From: Alphaproteobacteria bacterium
GTDB taxonomy: Bacteria; Pseudomonadota; Alphaproteobacteria; UBA6615
Direction: 5' to 3'
NCBI GenBank assembly: GCA_027297685.1
Contig: JAPUHN010000093.1
Coordinates: 1 to 33,154 of the forward strand
Length of the DNA: 33,154 nucleotides
The position numbers and the translations under genes were made by a program. A model generated the notes under the pieces. The model made no database searches. It was given only the letters and a program-made list of their open reading frames with translations, and was not told where the DNA came from. Below, in pieces: positions 16,101-25,700 of this stretch (position 1 is the stretch's first letter; each line of letters opens with the position of its first letter).

Positions 16101-16865
16101 GATGCGGGGTTCATTTGGAAACCCCGACAGGACCCCGGAAAAGGTGACCTCGGCATCTTCGACGCCGATGGTCACACTAACCGGGATCGCCCGGTCGGTT
16201 TCCAATTTGCCAATCGCAGCGCGCAGCCGTGCCGGCACGCCGCGCACAACCACATCTCCCTCGGCCCGGAACGGACCGACTAGCGAGGCCGCCCCAAACG
16301 AGGCGTTGATACCTTCGAACCGTTCGACCATATCGGGACTGCGAAATACGATCGTGCCGCCTCGTACAATCAAATCGTTGAGTTGTATTGACCGCCCGAA
16401 TCCGCCGGAACCATTTGCCGACCCGGTCGCGGCTGCACCATCGCGATCGGAGGTTCCCGAAACACCACTCGGTTGGGAGGGCGCAAACGTCCAGTTGTTA
16501 CTGCCATCGGCGAACTGTTCTAGTTCGAACACCGGTTCGACTAGCACCACCCGCTCGATCTCGATGTTGCCGCCAAACAGCGGTCCCAGCGCGAGTGCGA
16601 CCTGAGCCGATTTGAGCCGCAATATGTCGCTGGCCTGCGCCCCATCGATATTCGACACCCTGAGGCCGGAAACAGACACGCCTGGCGCCGGTAGCAGTGT
16701 GAATGAAAGGTCGCCGTCGATGACCACATCGCGGCCAGTCGCCGCGCGAACCTGCTCGGCAACATCCGCTTTTAAAGAGTCGGCAGGTATAAACCGCGGA
16801 CCAACAAACGCAGCCGCAACCAACACGACAAGCAAGGCAACGATACCGATCAGAAACTTGCGCAC
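13152..16865 (-). CDS. AsmA-family protein (giant envelope protein)
   Basis: 1237 aa. AsmA-like proteins are inner-membrane-anchored, mostly periplasmic beta-rich proteins related to bridge-like lipid-transfer proteins, and they influence outer-membrane assembly. A transmembrane helix (LIGIVALLVVLVAAAFVG) occupies residues 5-22. AsmA N-terminal features follow: ATGRDVVIDGDLSFTLLPAP and VSVSGLRVSN. Repetitive glycine/serine-rich linkers and beta segments fill the middle. The C-terminal AsmA domain shows SGTLDAKIDVASQGRSE, LIGALSGTGNVTFTNAVAEG and GGTTKIANYAGRFDIAKGVA. The tail is Pro/Gln-rich and then QPAELFRGLLDDLLRNR. The start is GTG with a strong SD. No partner gene lies beside it. Confidence 0.93.
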   Translation of the reverse strand: MRKFLIGIVALLVVLVAAAFVGPRFIPADSLKADVAEQVRAATGRDVVIDGDLSFTLLPAPGVSVSGLRVSNIDGAQASDILRLKSAQVALALGPLFGGNIEIERVVLVEPVFELEQFADGSNNWTFAPSQPSGVSGTSDRDGAAATGSANGSGGFGRSIQLNDLIVRGGTIVFRSPDMVERFEGINASFGAASLVGPFRAEGDVVVRGVPARLRAAIGKLETDRAIPVSVTIGVEDAEVTFSGVLSGFPNEPRIAGQIDGKAADIASLITTVSGQTAPVALDASPLAIKGDLTANREAVALNNLSVGLGDINATGAVNISLGETPAIDVILNVGQLDLDRLLTNIRSAASKNSGSTVRSGATRENGRAAGQTGGGPASEAAAEFSLPDSLNATVEAKIDAVLYRGGVIRQAALNAQLADGELTVSQLTAQLPGSADVSLFGFVAARDGVPAFGGQGEANADDLRGLLAWLGVDVSAVPLDRLRKLALTAKVDGVPDQLNITDIDLGIDGSRVRGGIAVALRKRLGLGIGLSLDKLNLDAYLPVAEKSSPPGGADAAQKPAGKVAGGAGSALSGAVGLGFLDRFDSVVQLKAGSLTYRGKRIQGVNIDGTLTAGALVLRDASVKSLAGARVKASGRIEGLATSAPTVDLKLDIGANDSDRLLQMLGTAPSFAVGPGRLQGSVKGNLEALDLDLTLAALEAKLTIKGKVASLTGKPRFDVNLDLRHADAGTLLSRIGGGGRDGKTGRPPAALRVAAAVVGSLAKSELNAGVSIGEGSLAVKGTISDIGGEQMTGGVAVSANHPNLAQAVRLFLPGYKPALAELGPLKFTGDFAFDPTTLRVDDLKGNAGPVAFESNASVALGGARPKVVGELKTSEIIVDWFLPVRKRSTPAAGSSGASSRKAGQTARAKATGERWSRERLDFSALRKVDADIVLTAPAITYTNLKVDNPKVALTLADGVLDLDELSGRAYGGAFNMTGQLADRKVPSLRYVLNIDGADAAQLTSTAGQEGRGVMSVLDLLFPVSSVKLASGTLDAKIDVASQGRSERELIGALSGTGNVTFTNAVAEGVDVCRISKQLGNLNGLEGFLGLLLSAQGGTTKIANYAGRFDIAKGVATLPQQRIIADCATIDFAGKVDLPRWLVDIQARTLFPEHPKFPGVIVEEKGRLDAPNTRLVNSNEVQQYIIGKSAGSILRKLIPGIEQQPAPAPQDSSGSQPAPPPQPAELFRGLLDDLLRNR

Positions 16866-16871
16866 TTATTA

Positions 16872-16880
16872 CCCTCTCCC
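16872..16880 (-). promoter_or_regulatory. Shine-Dalgarno deciding the GTG start of the AsmA gene
   Basis: On the minus strand GGGAGAGGG ends six bases before GTG 16865-16863. This near-perfect ribosome binding site supports GTG as the start, directly followed by the membrane anchor. Confidence 0.7.
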
Positions 16881-17059
16881 TACGCGTGCTTGGCCAAGCA
16901 GTTGGCGCGCAAACCGGCGAGCCCAGCCAGTTCGTAAGCTAGAGGAAGCACAGGACCAGATCAAACAAATCAGCGCCGCCGAGCCGCGCGACGATTACAA
17001 ATCCGCGTGACCGTATACCGGCACTTGGAGCGCACGGTAATTCGTGGCAGCTTCGGCCA

Positions 17060-18838
17060 ATGGCGACCACCATCCATCACGCCGGGCAGCGACGGTACCG
17101 CTGGATTGCGGGTTTTCTCGTTTGTCTTCTGGCAATTTTTTCAACCCCGGCGGTTGGGCAAAATCTGCAACCCGAAGACGGTACGGGCCGCCAGCGCCAC
17201 GACCTGGCACGGGCCGAACGGCACATGGTTGCCGCGGCGCACCCCGAAGCGGTCGCCGCCGGTCTGGAGATGCTGCGCGCCGGCGGCAGCGCAGCGGATG
17301 CGGCGGTCGCCGTTCAACTGGTTCTCAATCTGGTCGAGCCCCAAAGCTCGGGCATCGGCGGCGGCGCGTTCCTGCTCTACCACGACGGCGTCTCCAAGCA
17401 ACTCACCGCCTTCGACGGCCGCGAAACAGCACCGGCGGCAGCGACCGGAAAACTGTTCGTAAATTCCGACGGAACACCGATGAAGTTTTTCGACGCCGTT
17501 GTCGGCGGCCGGTCGGTTGGCACACCCGGCACGGTGGCGCTTTTAGCGTCAGTGCACGAAAGCCACGGACGCTTGCCGTGGAAGCGCCTATTCGCACCGG
17601 CGATCGCTCTGGCTGAGAACGGTTTCACCGTCACGCCCCGCCTCGAAGGACTGTTACAGGGCCGGCGCGGCGAACGCCTGCGCACTTATGGACCAGCCGC
17701 GGCTTATTTCTTTCCCGGCGGCGAACCCTTGAAGGCCGGGATGTTGGTCACCAACAAATCCTTCGCCGAGACCTTGCGCGCGATCGCTGTGGAAGGCCCT
17801 AGCGCGTTTTACGCCGGCGCGCTGGCCCGCGACATTGTCGCCACGGTTCGCGGCGTAACCGGCAATCCGGGGCTCTTGGCTGAAACCGATCTAGCGGCCT
17901 ATCGGGTGATCAAGCGCGTCCCGATCTGCCATCCCTATCGCGGCCATCGGGTCTGCGGCATGGGACCGCCCAGTTCGGGCGCACTGACCGTTGGGCAAAT
18001 CCTCGGCATCCTTGAGCACTTCGACCTGGCGAGCCTGGGGCCCGACAGCTTCGATAGCTGGCACTTGATCGCCGAGGCCAGCAAGCTCGCCTTCGCCGAC
18101 CGGGCCCGCTACATGGCCGACGCCGACTTCGTACCGGTCCCGGTGGAGGGCTTGCTCGATCGTGCCTACCTAGCGGCGCGCGCGCGGCAGATATCGCGCG
18201 ACCATGCAATGCCGACCCCGGTTTCCGCTGGCGAACCACCACGCCGCAAAGGCCAGCTCCAGGCACCCGACGCCAGCCAAGGCCGCCCGGGCACCAGCCA
18301 TATCTCCATCATCGACAGCGACGGCAACGCGGTGTCGATGACCACCACCATCGAAGGCGCCTTCGGCTCGCAATTGATGGTCCGCGGATTTCTGCTGAAC
18401 AACGAGCTCACCGACTTTTCGTTTTCGCCCACCCGAAACGGAAGGCCGATCGCCAACCGGGTCGAGCCGGGCAAGCGCCCGCGCAGCTCGATGGCGCCAA
18501 CCATGGTGTTCGATGGCGCGGGCAACCTCGAACTGATTATCGGATCACCCGGCGGCAGCGCGATCATCGGCTATGTGGCGCAGACTCTCATCGCCGTTCT
18601 CGATTGGGGCCTCGACATCCAAGCGGCGATCGATCTGGCCCACGTGGTCAACCGCAACGGCGCGACCGATATCGAGGCCGGTACCAACGCCGCCCGTTTG
18701 CAGGCCGCTTTGGCCTCGCGCGGTCACGACGTGCGCATCCGCGATCTCAACAGCGGTCTGCACGGCATAGCGGTAACCAAGGACGGCTTGCGCGGCGGCG
18801 CCGACCCGCGCCGCGAGGGTGTCGCGCGGGGCGACTAA
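17060..18838 (+). CDS. ggt: Gamma-glutamyltransferase (exported proenzyme)
   Basis: 592 aa. GGT hydrolyses glutathione or transfers its gamma-glutamyl group; the precursor self-cleaves in the periplasm. Residues 1-33 are a signal peptide (RRYRWIAGFLVCLLAIFSTP). The large subunit shows HPEAVAAGLEMLRAGGSAAD, VEPQSSGIGGGAFLLYHDG, FDGRETAP and FAPAIALAENGF. Autocleavage is expected before Thr412 in GRPGTSHISIID, the new N-terminal nucleophile. The small subunit has NELTDFSF, PGKRPRSSMAPTMVF and GSPGGSAI. All key motifs are intact. The gene stands alone, convergent with a methyltransferase gene 40 bp away. Its metabolic partner, 5-oxoprolinase, is encoded about 4 kb to the right. Confidence 0.96.
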   Translation: MATTIHHAGQRRYRWIAGFLVCLLAIFSTPAVGQNLQPEDGTGRQRHDLARAERHMVAAAHPEAVAAGLEMLRAGGSAADAAVAVQLVLNLVEPQSSGIGGGAFLLYHDGVSKQLTAFDGRETAPAAATGKLFVNSDGTPMKFFDAVVGGRSVGTPGTVALLASVHESHGRLPWKRLFAPAIALAENGFTVTPRLEGLLQGRRGERLRTYGPAAAYFFPGGEPLKAGMLVTNKSFAETLRAIAVEGPSAFYAGALARDIVATVRGVTGNPGLLAETDLAAYRVIKRVPICHPYRGHRVCGMGPPSSGALTVGQILGILEHFDLASLGPDSFDSWHLIAEASKLAFADRARYMADADFVPVPVEGLLDRAYLAARARQISRDHAMPTPVSAGEPPRRKGQLQAPDASQGRPGTSHISIIDSDGNAVSMTTTIEGAFGSQLMVRGFLLNNELTDFSFSPTRNGRPIANRVEPGKRPRSSMAPTMVFDGAGNLELIIGSPGGSAIIGYVAQTLIAVLDWGLDIQAAIDLAHVVNRNGATDIEAGTNAARLQAALASRGHDVRIRDLNSGLHGIAVTKDGLRGGADPRREGVARGD

Positions 18839-18878
18839 AGTGTCGGGATATTACCTCGACGTTTCGCGTTACGGCTCT

Positions 18879-19691
18879 TCAAGCTACTGCTGCGAGAACA
18901 TGCGCCTGAATCTTGGCAGCAATCGTACCGTTGCCGCAGCGTTCCGCTATGGCCTGGGTTGCGCGTTCGGTAACATGGTCCAGCAGGTTTGCGTCGCGCG
19001 CCTCGATTTCGCTGCGCAACGGCGTGCCCTCGCAAAACGCAACGGCAACATGGCGGGGCGAGGGCGCAGGGCTTGTCTCAGCCAGAGTGGAGAACGAAAC
19101 GTCGGCGAAACCGGCGCTCGTCAGTTCATCCCGGATCGTGCCCACATCGTAATAACCGTAAGGTGTGCGAGGCAAAAACTGTGGTGGATCTTCAGGGAAA
19201 ATCATTGCCGCGGTCTGGTTCACGATATCGGCAAACTCGTTCACGCCAATATGGTCCCAAACGCTAAAAAGAAACTGCCCACCCGGTTTCAAAACGCGTT
19301 TCGCTTCCGCGTAACCAGCAATCCTGTCTGGAAAAAACATCACACCGAATTGGCAAACGACCACATCAAATGATGCGTCCTCGAAAGGCAGGTTCAATGC
19401 GTCGGCCTGCTGCCAAGTAATACGATCGTCGTGACCCTGCCGGCTCGCCGCATAATCGAGCATCGGTTGATTGAGGTCGGTGACGACGTAGCGGGCGGCG
19501 GGATCAAGGCGCGCAGCCAGAACACGGGTTACGACACCGCTACCCGCCGCTGTTTCGAGCACATTTTTGGGTGAAAAGGCGACAACACGGTCTGCTAGGT
19601 CTTCCGCATAGGCCGCGAAAATCATCGGCACCAAATAGGTGTCGTAAAGTTTGGGGATGAACCCGGAAAATACTTTGTCACTGTCGGCCAT
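18879..19691 (-). CDS. Class I SAM-dependent methyltransferase
   Basis: 270 aa with the Rossmann methyltransferase motifs: ETAAGSGVVTRVLAARLD (motif I, SAM-binding glycines), VVTDLNQPMLDYAASR (acidic residue for the ribose), WQQADALNLPFEDASFDVVV (motif III/IV) and AKRVLKPGGQFLFSVWD (post-motif). The start follows GGAGAC about seven bases upstream. The N-terminus PKLYDTYLVPMIFAAYAEDL resembles UbiE/MerR-associated small-molecule methyltransferases. The substrate cannot be told from sequence. It is followed downstream by a short convergent gap to ggt, and the MFS exporter gene lies upstream in the same direction, 76 bp away. Confidence 0.9.
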   Translation of the reverse strand: MADSDKVFSGFIPKLYDTYLVPMIFAAYAEDLADRVVAFSPKNVLETAAGSGVVTRVLAARLDPAARYVVTDLNQPMLDYAASRQGHDDRITWQQADALNLPFEDASFDVVVCQFGVMFFPDRIAGYAEAKRVLKPGGQFLFSVWDHIGVNEFADIVNQTAAMIFPEDPPQFLPRTPYGYYDVGTIRDELTSAGFADVSFSTLAETSPAPSPRHVAVAFCEGTPLRSEIEARDANLLDHVTERATQAIAERCGNGTIAAKIQAHVLAAVA

Positions 19692-19767
19692 GATGGGTCT
19701 CCAAAATTAGGCAAGTGCGAGATAAATCCCCTAACGATCGCTAGAGGTAAATATCCTTACCGCTCTA

Positions 19768-20988
19768 TCAAGGGCTGCGGCCCTGTCGTGGCAGAAACAG
19801 AATCGACACGAACCCCAACACCGACGCCACTGTCACCACGATGACCATGGGAATAGGTGTGCCGTCTTGCAGCACCCCAGCCAACTGTGCGAACAACGCT
19901 CCGGTCGACATCTGTAGGAACCCCATCAAACCCGACGCCGCGCCGGCGATGCGCGGATTAATGCTCACCGCGGCGGCCTGGGCATTGGGCATGATCAGAC
20001 CGTTGGCGAACGCCATGCCGGCGCCGGGCAGAAATATCGCCCATACCGTCCACTCGCCGGCCAATACGAGCGCTACCATCAAAATGCCAAAGGTGACGGA
20101 AAGCCCGCTGCCAAACAAAATCATGCGATCGACGCCGACCCGTCCGGCGATGCGCGCCGTAACAAAGGTCCCGACCATGAAACCGCCGGTGATTATCAGC
20201 AGCAACACTCCCAACTCGGTCGGCGGCCGGCCGAGCACGCGTACCACGACAAATGGCGCCGCGCCGATGAAAGCCATGAACATGCCGAGACCGAAGCTCA
20301 ACTGGCCGGCATAAGCGAGAAAGGCGGGGACGCGGAGCAGGGAAAGGAAGCTTCGCAGCATGCTCATAAGCGATTGGTCGTGCACCGGTTGGGTCAGCGT
20401 CTCGGGAACCCGCGGATAGGCCAAGGCCAGCGCCGCCAGGCCGGCAATGCCAAGGAACACGAAAATCGACCGCCAGCCGGCCACATCGTTGAGCACACCG
20501 CCGATCAAGGGGGCCACCATCGGCGCCGCCACCAGCGCAGTCACCATATAGGCGAGCATTTTGGCCGCCGTCTCGCGGTCGTATAGATCGCGGATAATTG
20601 CGCGGCAGAGCACCATGCCGGCAGCGCCGCCAACCGCCTGTACAATCCGCCCCAAAATCAAAATACCAATCGTCGGTGCGATGGCGCAGATGATGCTGCC
20701 AACCAGAAAAATCGCTAAACCGACCGCCAACACCGGGCGGCGGCCAAAACTGTCGGAGGCCGGACCATACGCCAGGGTCGAAAACGCAATGGCGGCCAGC
20801 GGGACCGACAAGGCCAATTGCGCCCGTCCCGCCGACACCGTGAACGCATCCTGGATCGCCGGTAGCGCCGGCAGGAATATCTGCATCGACATCGGCCCCA
20901 GCGCGGTGATTGCTGCGAGGACCAGAATCAGCAGTCGGGGTGAGGCGGGAGCGGGCACGCGCAAACCTGTTTGAAAGATAAAAGACAC
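19768..20988 (-). CDS. Bcr/CflA-type MFS multidrug exporter
   Basis: 406 aa, 12 predicted transmembrane helices. Bcr/CflA proteins are proton-driven drug exporters (bicyclomycin, chloramphenicol, sulfonamides) of the inner membrane. Seen are ITALGPMSMQIFLPALPAIQ in helix 1 (typical of the group), the motif A-like GPASDSFGRRPVL, GRIVQAVGGAAGMVLCRAII (antiporter-like segment) and LIGGVLNDVAGWRSIF. The start codon is GTG (20986-20988), without an obvious ribosome binding site; the next in-frame ATG is at residue 33, inside helix 1, so GTG is preferred. Specificity is unknown. Confidence 0.92.
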   Translation of the reverse strand: MSFIFQTGLRVPAPASPRLLILVLAAITALGPMSMQIFLPALPAIQDAFTVSAGRAQLALSVPLAAIAFSTLAYGPASDSFGRRPVLAVGLAIFLVGSIICAIAPTIGILILGRIVQAVGGAAGMVLCRAIIRDLYDRETAAKMLAYMVTALVAAPMVAPLIGGVLNDVAGWRSIFVFLGIAGLAALALAYPRVPETLTQPVHDQSLMSMLRSFLSLLRVPAFLAYAGQLSFGLGMFMAFIGAAPFVVVRVLGRPPTELGVLLLIITGGFMVGTFVTARIAGRVGVDRMILFGSGLSVTFGILMVALVLAGEWTVWAIFLPGAGMAFANGLIMPNAQAAAVSINPRIAGAASGLMGFLQMSTGALFAQLAGVLQDGTPIPMVIVVTVASVLGFVSILFLPRQGRSP

Positions 20989-21102
20989 GGCGGCGCGACG
21001 CGCTCACCAGAAAACTTCAACTAGTTATCACCCGAACGGCCGATACAGAAGCAGCAGTTGTGCATGGGTTACATGAACTGAAGGCCACCATTTGGGCGCA
21101 GC

Positions 21103-21239
21103 GCCCCTCTCCCTGCGGGAGAGGGGTTAGGGTGAGGGGATATAATTTTGTTACTCGTCTAGCATTGGGAGACCTGGGAGGGATTTGTCCCCTCACCCGG
21201 TCCGCTTCGCGGCCCACCCTCTCCCTGTAGGAGAGGGTG
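21103..21239. repeat. Intergenic inverted-repeat element (CCCTCTCCC type)
   Basis: The left half is CCCCTCTCCCTGCGGGAGAG followed by GGTTAGGGTGAGGGG (21104-21139). The right half is CCCCTCACCC (21189-21198), a short GCTTCGCGG hairpin, and CCCTCTCCCTGTAGGAGAG (21218-21236). Each half folds on itself and the halves are inverted copies, so the whole can form a long hairpin. This matches a widespread dispersed element of high-GC proteobacteria. The rest of the 323-bp gap 20989-21311 holds no gene. Confidence 0.8.
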
Positions 21240-21311
21240 GCGGAAAAGTCCAAACTGGCTGCACAGGTAACAGAACCGTTCCCTCGGCCGCCAGCGACCA
21301 CACCCGCAGAT

Positions 21312-22640
21312 CTACGCGGCCAGCGCCTCGGCGCGTTTCGAGTTAGTCTTGTTGAACAGGCTGTCCGGTTTCTGACTCAACCGTTCGGCCACCAACGCCC
21401 GCGCCAAGTTGCCTTGGCCGGCGCGGATCGCCGCCTCGACCAGGGTGCGGTGGACTACGTCGCGCTGGGCATTGCTGCCGCCAAAGCGGTGGGCAATCTC
21501 GACGATGGGCGCGATCAGGTCGACTGTGGTGGCGTAATCACCCTGGCCGAAGGCATGGATCGCGCGGGCCAGCGGCAGGCCGACATCGCGCGTCATCATG
21601 GCGTTGGTGCCGCCGCCATCGAGCCGTTTTTCCATTGTTGCCAAGATGGTGCGCGCCGCATCCTTCCGGTCGTCGCCGACAAACGCCATCATCGCGTGGG
21701 CGTCATTGAAGGCGTAATAGCCGTCTTCGATAGTGCTTTCCCAATCACCGGCCAGCTCGGCCCAGCGGTTACCCACATCGATGCCGTCGAGATGCAGGCG
21801 CCACAGCAGCGCCGAGGCGTCGAGCATCTCCAAGACAACATCGCTCGCCTGCGGCCGCACGCCGGTATCGTAGATCTCGAGCACCCGTGCGATCTCGCCG
21901 CGGTCGAGGTGATAGAGCGCGAGGTGCCACCAATTGTGGAAGGCGAACATGTTGTCGGGCGCCCAGTCCGCGGTGCGCTCGGTCATCCAGCCGACGCCGT
22001 CGTCGAGGCGTCCGGTCATCTCCAAGACATGGGCCACCGCGTGGATCGCCCAGGGATCGCGCGGGTTCAGTTCGACCGCGCGACGCCCGGTATCCTCGGC
22101 GCGGCCGAATTCATTCATCTCTTCCAGCCCGAAGGCACGCATGCCGAGCACATATCCGAACCCGGGCACATTCTCGTCCCAATGGGGCAGCGCGCGTCCG
22201 ATACGGTCGCGCAGCATCGACGAACGGCCGAGATAGAAATCTCCCAGATGGGCCAATTGCAGGGCCATCAGGTCGCGTGGATAGTCGACCGCGACCGCGC
22301 CCCAACCGTCGGCGGCGGCGCGGAAATCGCCATCGAGCCAGGCACGTAACGCCGCAATGTGGCCGCGCTCGCGCACGTTGGCCTGGCCGGCCAGCGCCTC
22401 AGCGGCTTCGACGCTTTCGCGCAGCCCCTGTTCGGCGGCCTTTTCAGACGCCACCGCAAACATCCCGCCGCGCAAACAATGGCCGATGATAAAGTCGGGA
22501 TCCGTCTCGAGCGCGGTCTCTATTTCGGCCAACGGATCGACAAAATAACCATTCAGCAGTTCGAGAGATTTTTCGAAATGGGCGAGCGACGCGCTGTTGC
22601 CAGTCGAAACCGGCACGCCGCGGCAGTCGGACATGGTCAT
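21312..22640 (-). CDS. Tetratricopeptide-repeat protein, TTC38-like
   Basis: 442 aa from ATG 22640, which has AGGGGAG eight bases upstream (the frame is open to 22721). The protein is an all-helical TPR solenoid with family-specific stretches: HCLRGGMFAVASEK, DYPRDLMALQLAHLGDFYLG, MRAFGLEEMNEFGRAEDTGR, AVELNPRDPWAIHAVAHVLE, DNMFAFHNWWHLALYHLDRG and NRWAELAGDW. These correspond to the TTC38 family found in bacteria and eukaryotes, whose molecular role is unknown. No signal peptide or catalytic domain. It lies 84 bp downstream of the 5-oxoprolinase gene on the same strand and is probably in one operon with it, which suggests, weakly, a link to amino-acid derivative metabolism. Confidence 0.88.
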   Translation of the reverse strand: MTMSDCRGVPVSTGNSASLAHFEKSLELLNGYFVDPLAEIETALETDPDFIIGHCLRGGMFAVASEKAAEQGLRESVEAAEALAGQANVRERGHIAALRAWLDGDFRAAADGWGAVAVDYPRDLMALQLAHLGDFYLGRSSMLRDRIGRALPHWDENVPGFGYVLGMRAFGLEEMNEFGRAEDTGRRAVELNPRDPWAIHAVAHVLEMTGRLDDGVGWMTERTADWAPDNMFAFHNWWHLALYHLDRGEIARVLEIYDTGVRPQASDVVLEMLDASALLWRLHLDGIDVGNRWAELAGDWESTIEDGYYAFNDAHAMMAFVGDDRKDAARTILATMEKRLDGGGTNAMMTRDVGLPLARAIHAFGQGDYATTVDLIAPIVEIAHRFGGSNAQRDVVHRTLVEAAIRAGQGNLARALVAERLSQKPDSLFNKTNSKRAEALAA

Positions 22641-22648
22641 GAACTGTG

Positions 22649-22655
22649 CTCCCCT
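22649..22655 (-). promoter_or_regulatory. Shine-Dalgarno deciding the start of the TTC38-like gene
   Basis: AGGGGAG on the minus strand, eight bases before ATG 22640. It favours this start over the further-upstream in-frame ATG at 22721 and a second ATG two codons later. Confidence 0.65.
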
Positions 22656-22724
22656 AATTTTTTGAGTACGGCCCCGACTGGTCGGCGCGCCATCGAACAA
22701 CAACCCATGATCGAACTTCAACGA

Positions 22725-25700
22725 TTACTCGGCCGCTTTTTTACCCGCCGCCGCCAAACCGAATCCACCGCCGCCGGGCGTCTCGATGACAAAGACGTCG
22801 CCGACGCCGACATCCGCCTTGTCGGTACCCGTCATTTCGTGACGGCTGCCGTCGGCGCGCTCGATCCAATTGCGGCCAAGCGCTCCAGCCTCGCCGCCGG
22901 CCAAACCGTAAGGGGCGACGATACGATGGTTCGACAGTATCATCACTTCCATCGGTTCTAGGAAGCGCAGGCGCCGCACGGTGCCGTCGCCGCCGCTGTG
23001 CAATCCGCTGCCACCTGACCCGGCGCGTATCTCGAAGCCTTCCAGCACCACCGGGAAACGCCATTCGAGCACCTCCGGATCGGTCAAGCGCGAATTGGTC
23101 ATATGGGTATGGACCGCCGAGGTGCCGTCGAAGTCGGGCCCCGCGCCCGAACCGCCGCAGATGGTTTCGTAGTACTGGTAGCGCGCGTTGCCAAAGGTCA
23201 GGTTGTTCATGGTGCCCTGCGCCGCCGCCATGACGCCGAGGGCGCCATAAAGCGTGTCGGTGATCACCTGGCTGGTCTCGACATTGCCGGCGACCACCGC
23301 GGCGGGGTACTTCGGCGCCAGCATCGAGCCTTCCGGAATGATGAGATCGATCGGCTTGAGACACCCCTCGTTCATGGGAATGTCGTCGTCGACAAGAGTG
23401 CGGAAAACATAGAGCGCGGCAGCCCGGCAAACTGCGCTGGGGGCGTTAAAATTGTTGTCCCGTTGCGCGCTGGTGCCGGTGAAATCGACCGTTGCCTGGC
23501 GGCGCGCGGGATCGATGGTCACCCGCACCACGATCTGGCTGCCATCGTCCATCGGGTAAGTGAACGCGCCGTCCTGCAACACATCGATGACACGGCGCAC
23601 CGACTCTTCGGCGTTGTCCTGCACATGGTCCATATAGGCGTGCACGGTCGCCAAGCCGAAATGCTCAACCATCTTGCGCAGCTCGCTGACGCCCTTCTCA
23701 TTGGCCGCGATCTGCGCGCGTACGTCGGCAATGTTCTGGTCGATATTGCGCGCCGGATAACGCCCGGAGGCAAGCAACGCGCGGAACGCATCCTCGCGAA
23801 ACCGGCCGCCATCGAGCAGTTTGAAATTGTCGATCAGCACACCTTCTTCTTCGGCGACGCGGCTGTGCGGTGGCATCGAGCCCGGCGTCAGACCGCCGAT
23901 ATCGGCATGATGGCCGCGGGTACCGACGTAAAACAAAATGGCTTTACCCGCGTCATCGAAGACAGGCGTGACCACGGTTACATCGGGTAGGTGGGTACCG
24001 CCATTGTAGGGCGCGTTCAGCACATAAACGTCGCCGGCACCCATTGCCTCTTCATTCTCGCGGATCACCACGCGAACACTCTCGCTCATCGAGCCGAGAT
24101 GGACCGGCATGTGCGGCGCGTTGGCGACCAGATTGCCTTGGGGGTCGAACACCGCGCAAGAGAAATCGAGCCGTTCCTTGATGTTTACCGAATAGGCGGT
24201 GTTTTGCAGAGTGAACCCCATTTGCTCGGCGATCGACATGTAGAGGTTGTTGAAGACCTCGAGCATCACCGGATCGACCGAGGTACCGATTGCCGCCGTG
24301 CGCGCCAACGGCACCACCCGTTCGAGCACCAGGTCGGCGCGCTCGGTCATGCGGGCCCGCCAGCCCGGCTCGACGATAGTCGTCGCCACCGCTTCGCGGA
24401 TAATCGCCGGGCCGTCGATCGCCGCCCCCGGCGCCAGCGCTTCGCGGTCGTAGACCGGCGTGGCATGGGCCGCTTCCGCCATATGAGTCTCGACCGTAGC
24501 GAGCGCGGTGGCCTCTGCCTGAGTGGCGGCATCGATCGGGGTGCCTGTGGCGCTCTCCTCAACGCTGTCCTCGCTGACGCCTACCACCTCGACCGCCGCG
24601 GTATCGATAATCAACCCCTTTTCGCGCATGACGAAGCCATAACGCTGGCGGTGCAGGGTCTCGAACTGTTCGGCCATGGCGTCGACAGAAGCGAAATCGA
24701 CAATGAGCGGCGTATCGGTGCCGTCATATTTCAGATGCAGGCGGCGCAACACTTCAATACGCGCGTCGGCGATGCCCTGGGCCTGTATTTCTGCCCGGGC
24801 GTCCGCCACCAACCGCTCAAGCAGCGTTGTTACCTCGCCAACCGTGTCGTCGGACAAAAGCGTTTCAACCGATTGCTCGCGCAGTGCCCGCACGTCGGCC
24901 AGACCCATACCGTAGGCCGACAAAACGCCGGCCAGCGGATGGGCGAGAACCCGGGTCATTCCCAATGCGTCGGCGACCAGGCAGGCGTGCTGGCCTGCCG
25001 CGCCGCCGAAACTGCACAGGGTATATTCGGTCACGTCGTAGCCGCGCTGCACCGATATCTTCTTGATCGCGTTGGCCATGTTTTCAACCGCGATCCGCAA
25101 GAACCCTTCGGCCACTTCGACCGGCGTTCGGGTGTCGCCGGTGGCGGTGCGGATATCGCCGGTCAGTGCGGCAAACTTCTCGTGCACCACGGCGGCGTCG
25201 AGGGGTTGGTCCTGGTTCGGTCCGAAAACGGCGGGGAAATAATCGGGCTGCAGCTTGCCCAACATGACGTTGCAGTCAGTCACTGTGAGCGGCCCGCCCT
25301 TGCCGTAGCTCGCCGGGCCCGGATTGGCGCCGGCGCTTTCCGGTCCGACCCGGTAGCGGGCGCCGTCGAACTGGCAAATCGAGCCGCCGCCAGCGGCGAC
25401 GGTGTGGATCTGCATCATCGGTGCGCGCATGCGCACGCCGGCGACCAGGGTTTCGAAGGCGCGCTCGAATTCACCGTCATAGTGAGTGACGTCGGTCGAG
25501 GTGCCGCCCATGTCGAAACCGATGATCCGCTCGAAGCCGGCCGCCGCGCTGACCTCGACGGCGCCAACCACACCGCCGGCCGGCCCCGACAATATGGCGT
25601 CCTTGCCCTGGAACAAATGGGCGTCGGTGAGGCCGCCGTTCGACTGCATGAACATCAGCTTCACACCGCCCAATTCGCCGGCCACCTGATCCACGTAGCG

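Noticed and set aside
16936-17010. Short frame ending LEEAQDQIKQISAAEPRDDY between the AsmA gene and ggt
   Set aside because: It looks mildly protein-like, but it has no convincing start or ribosome binding site and could be chance in GC-rich DNA.
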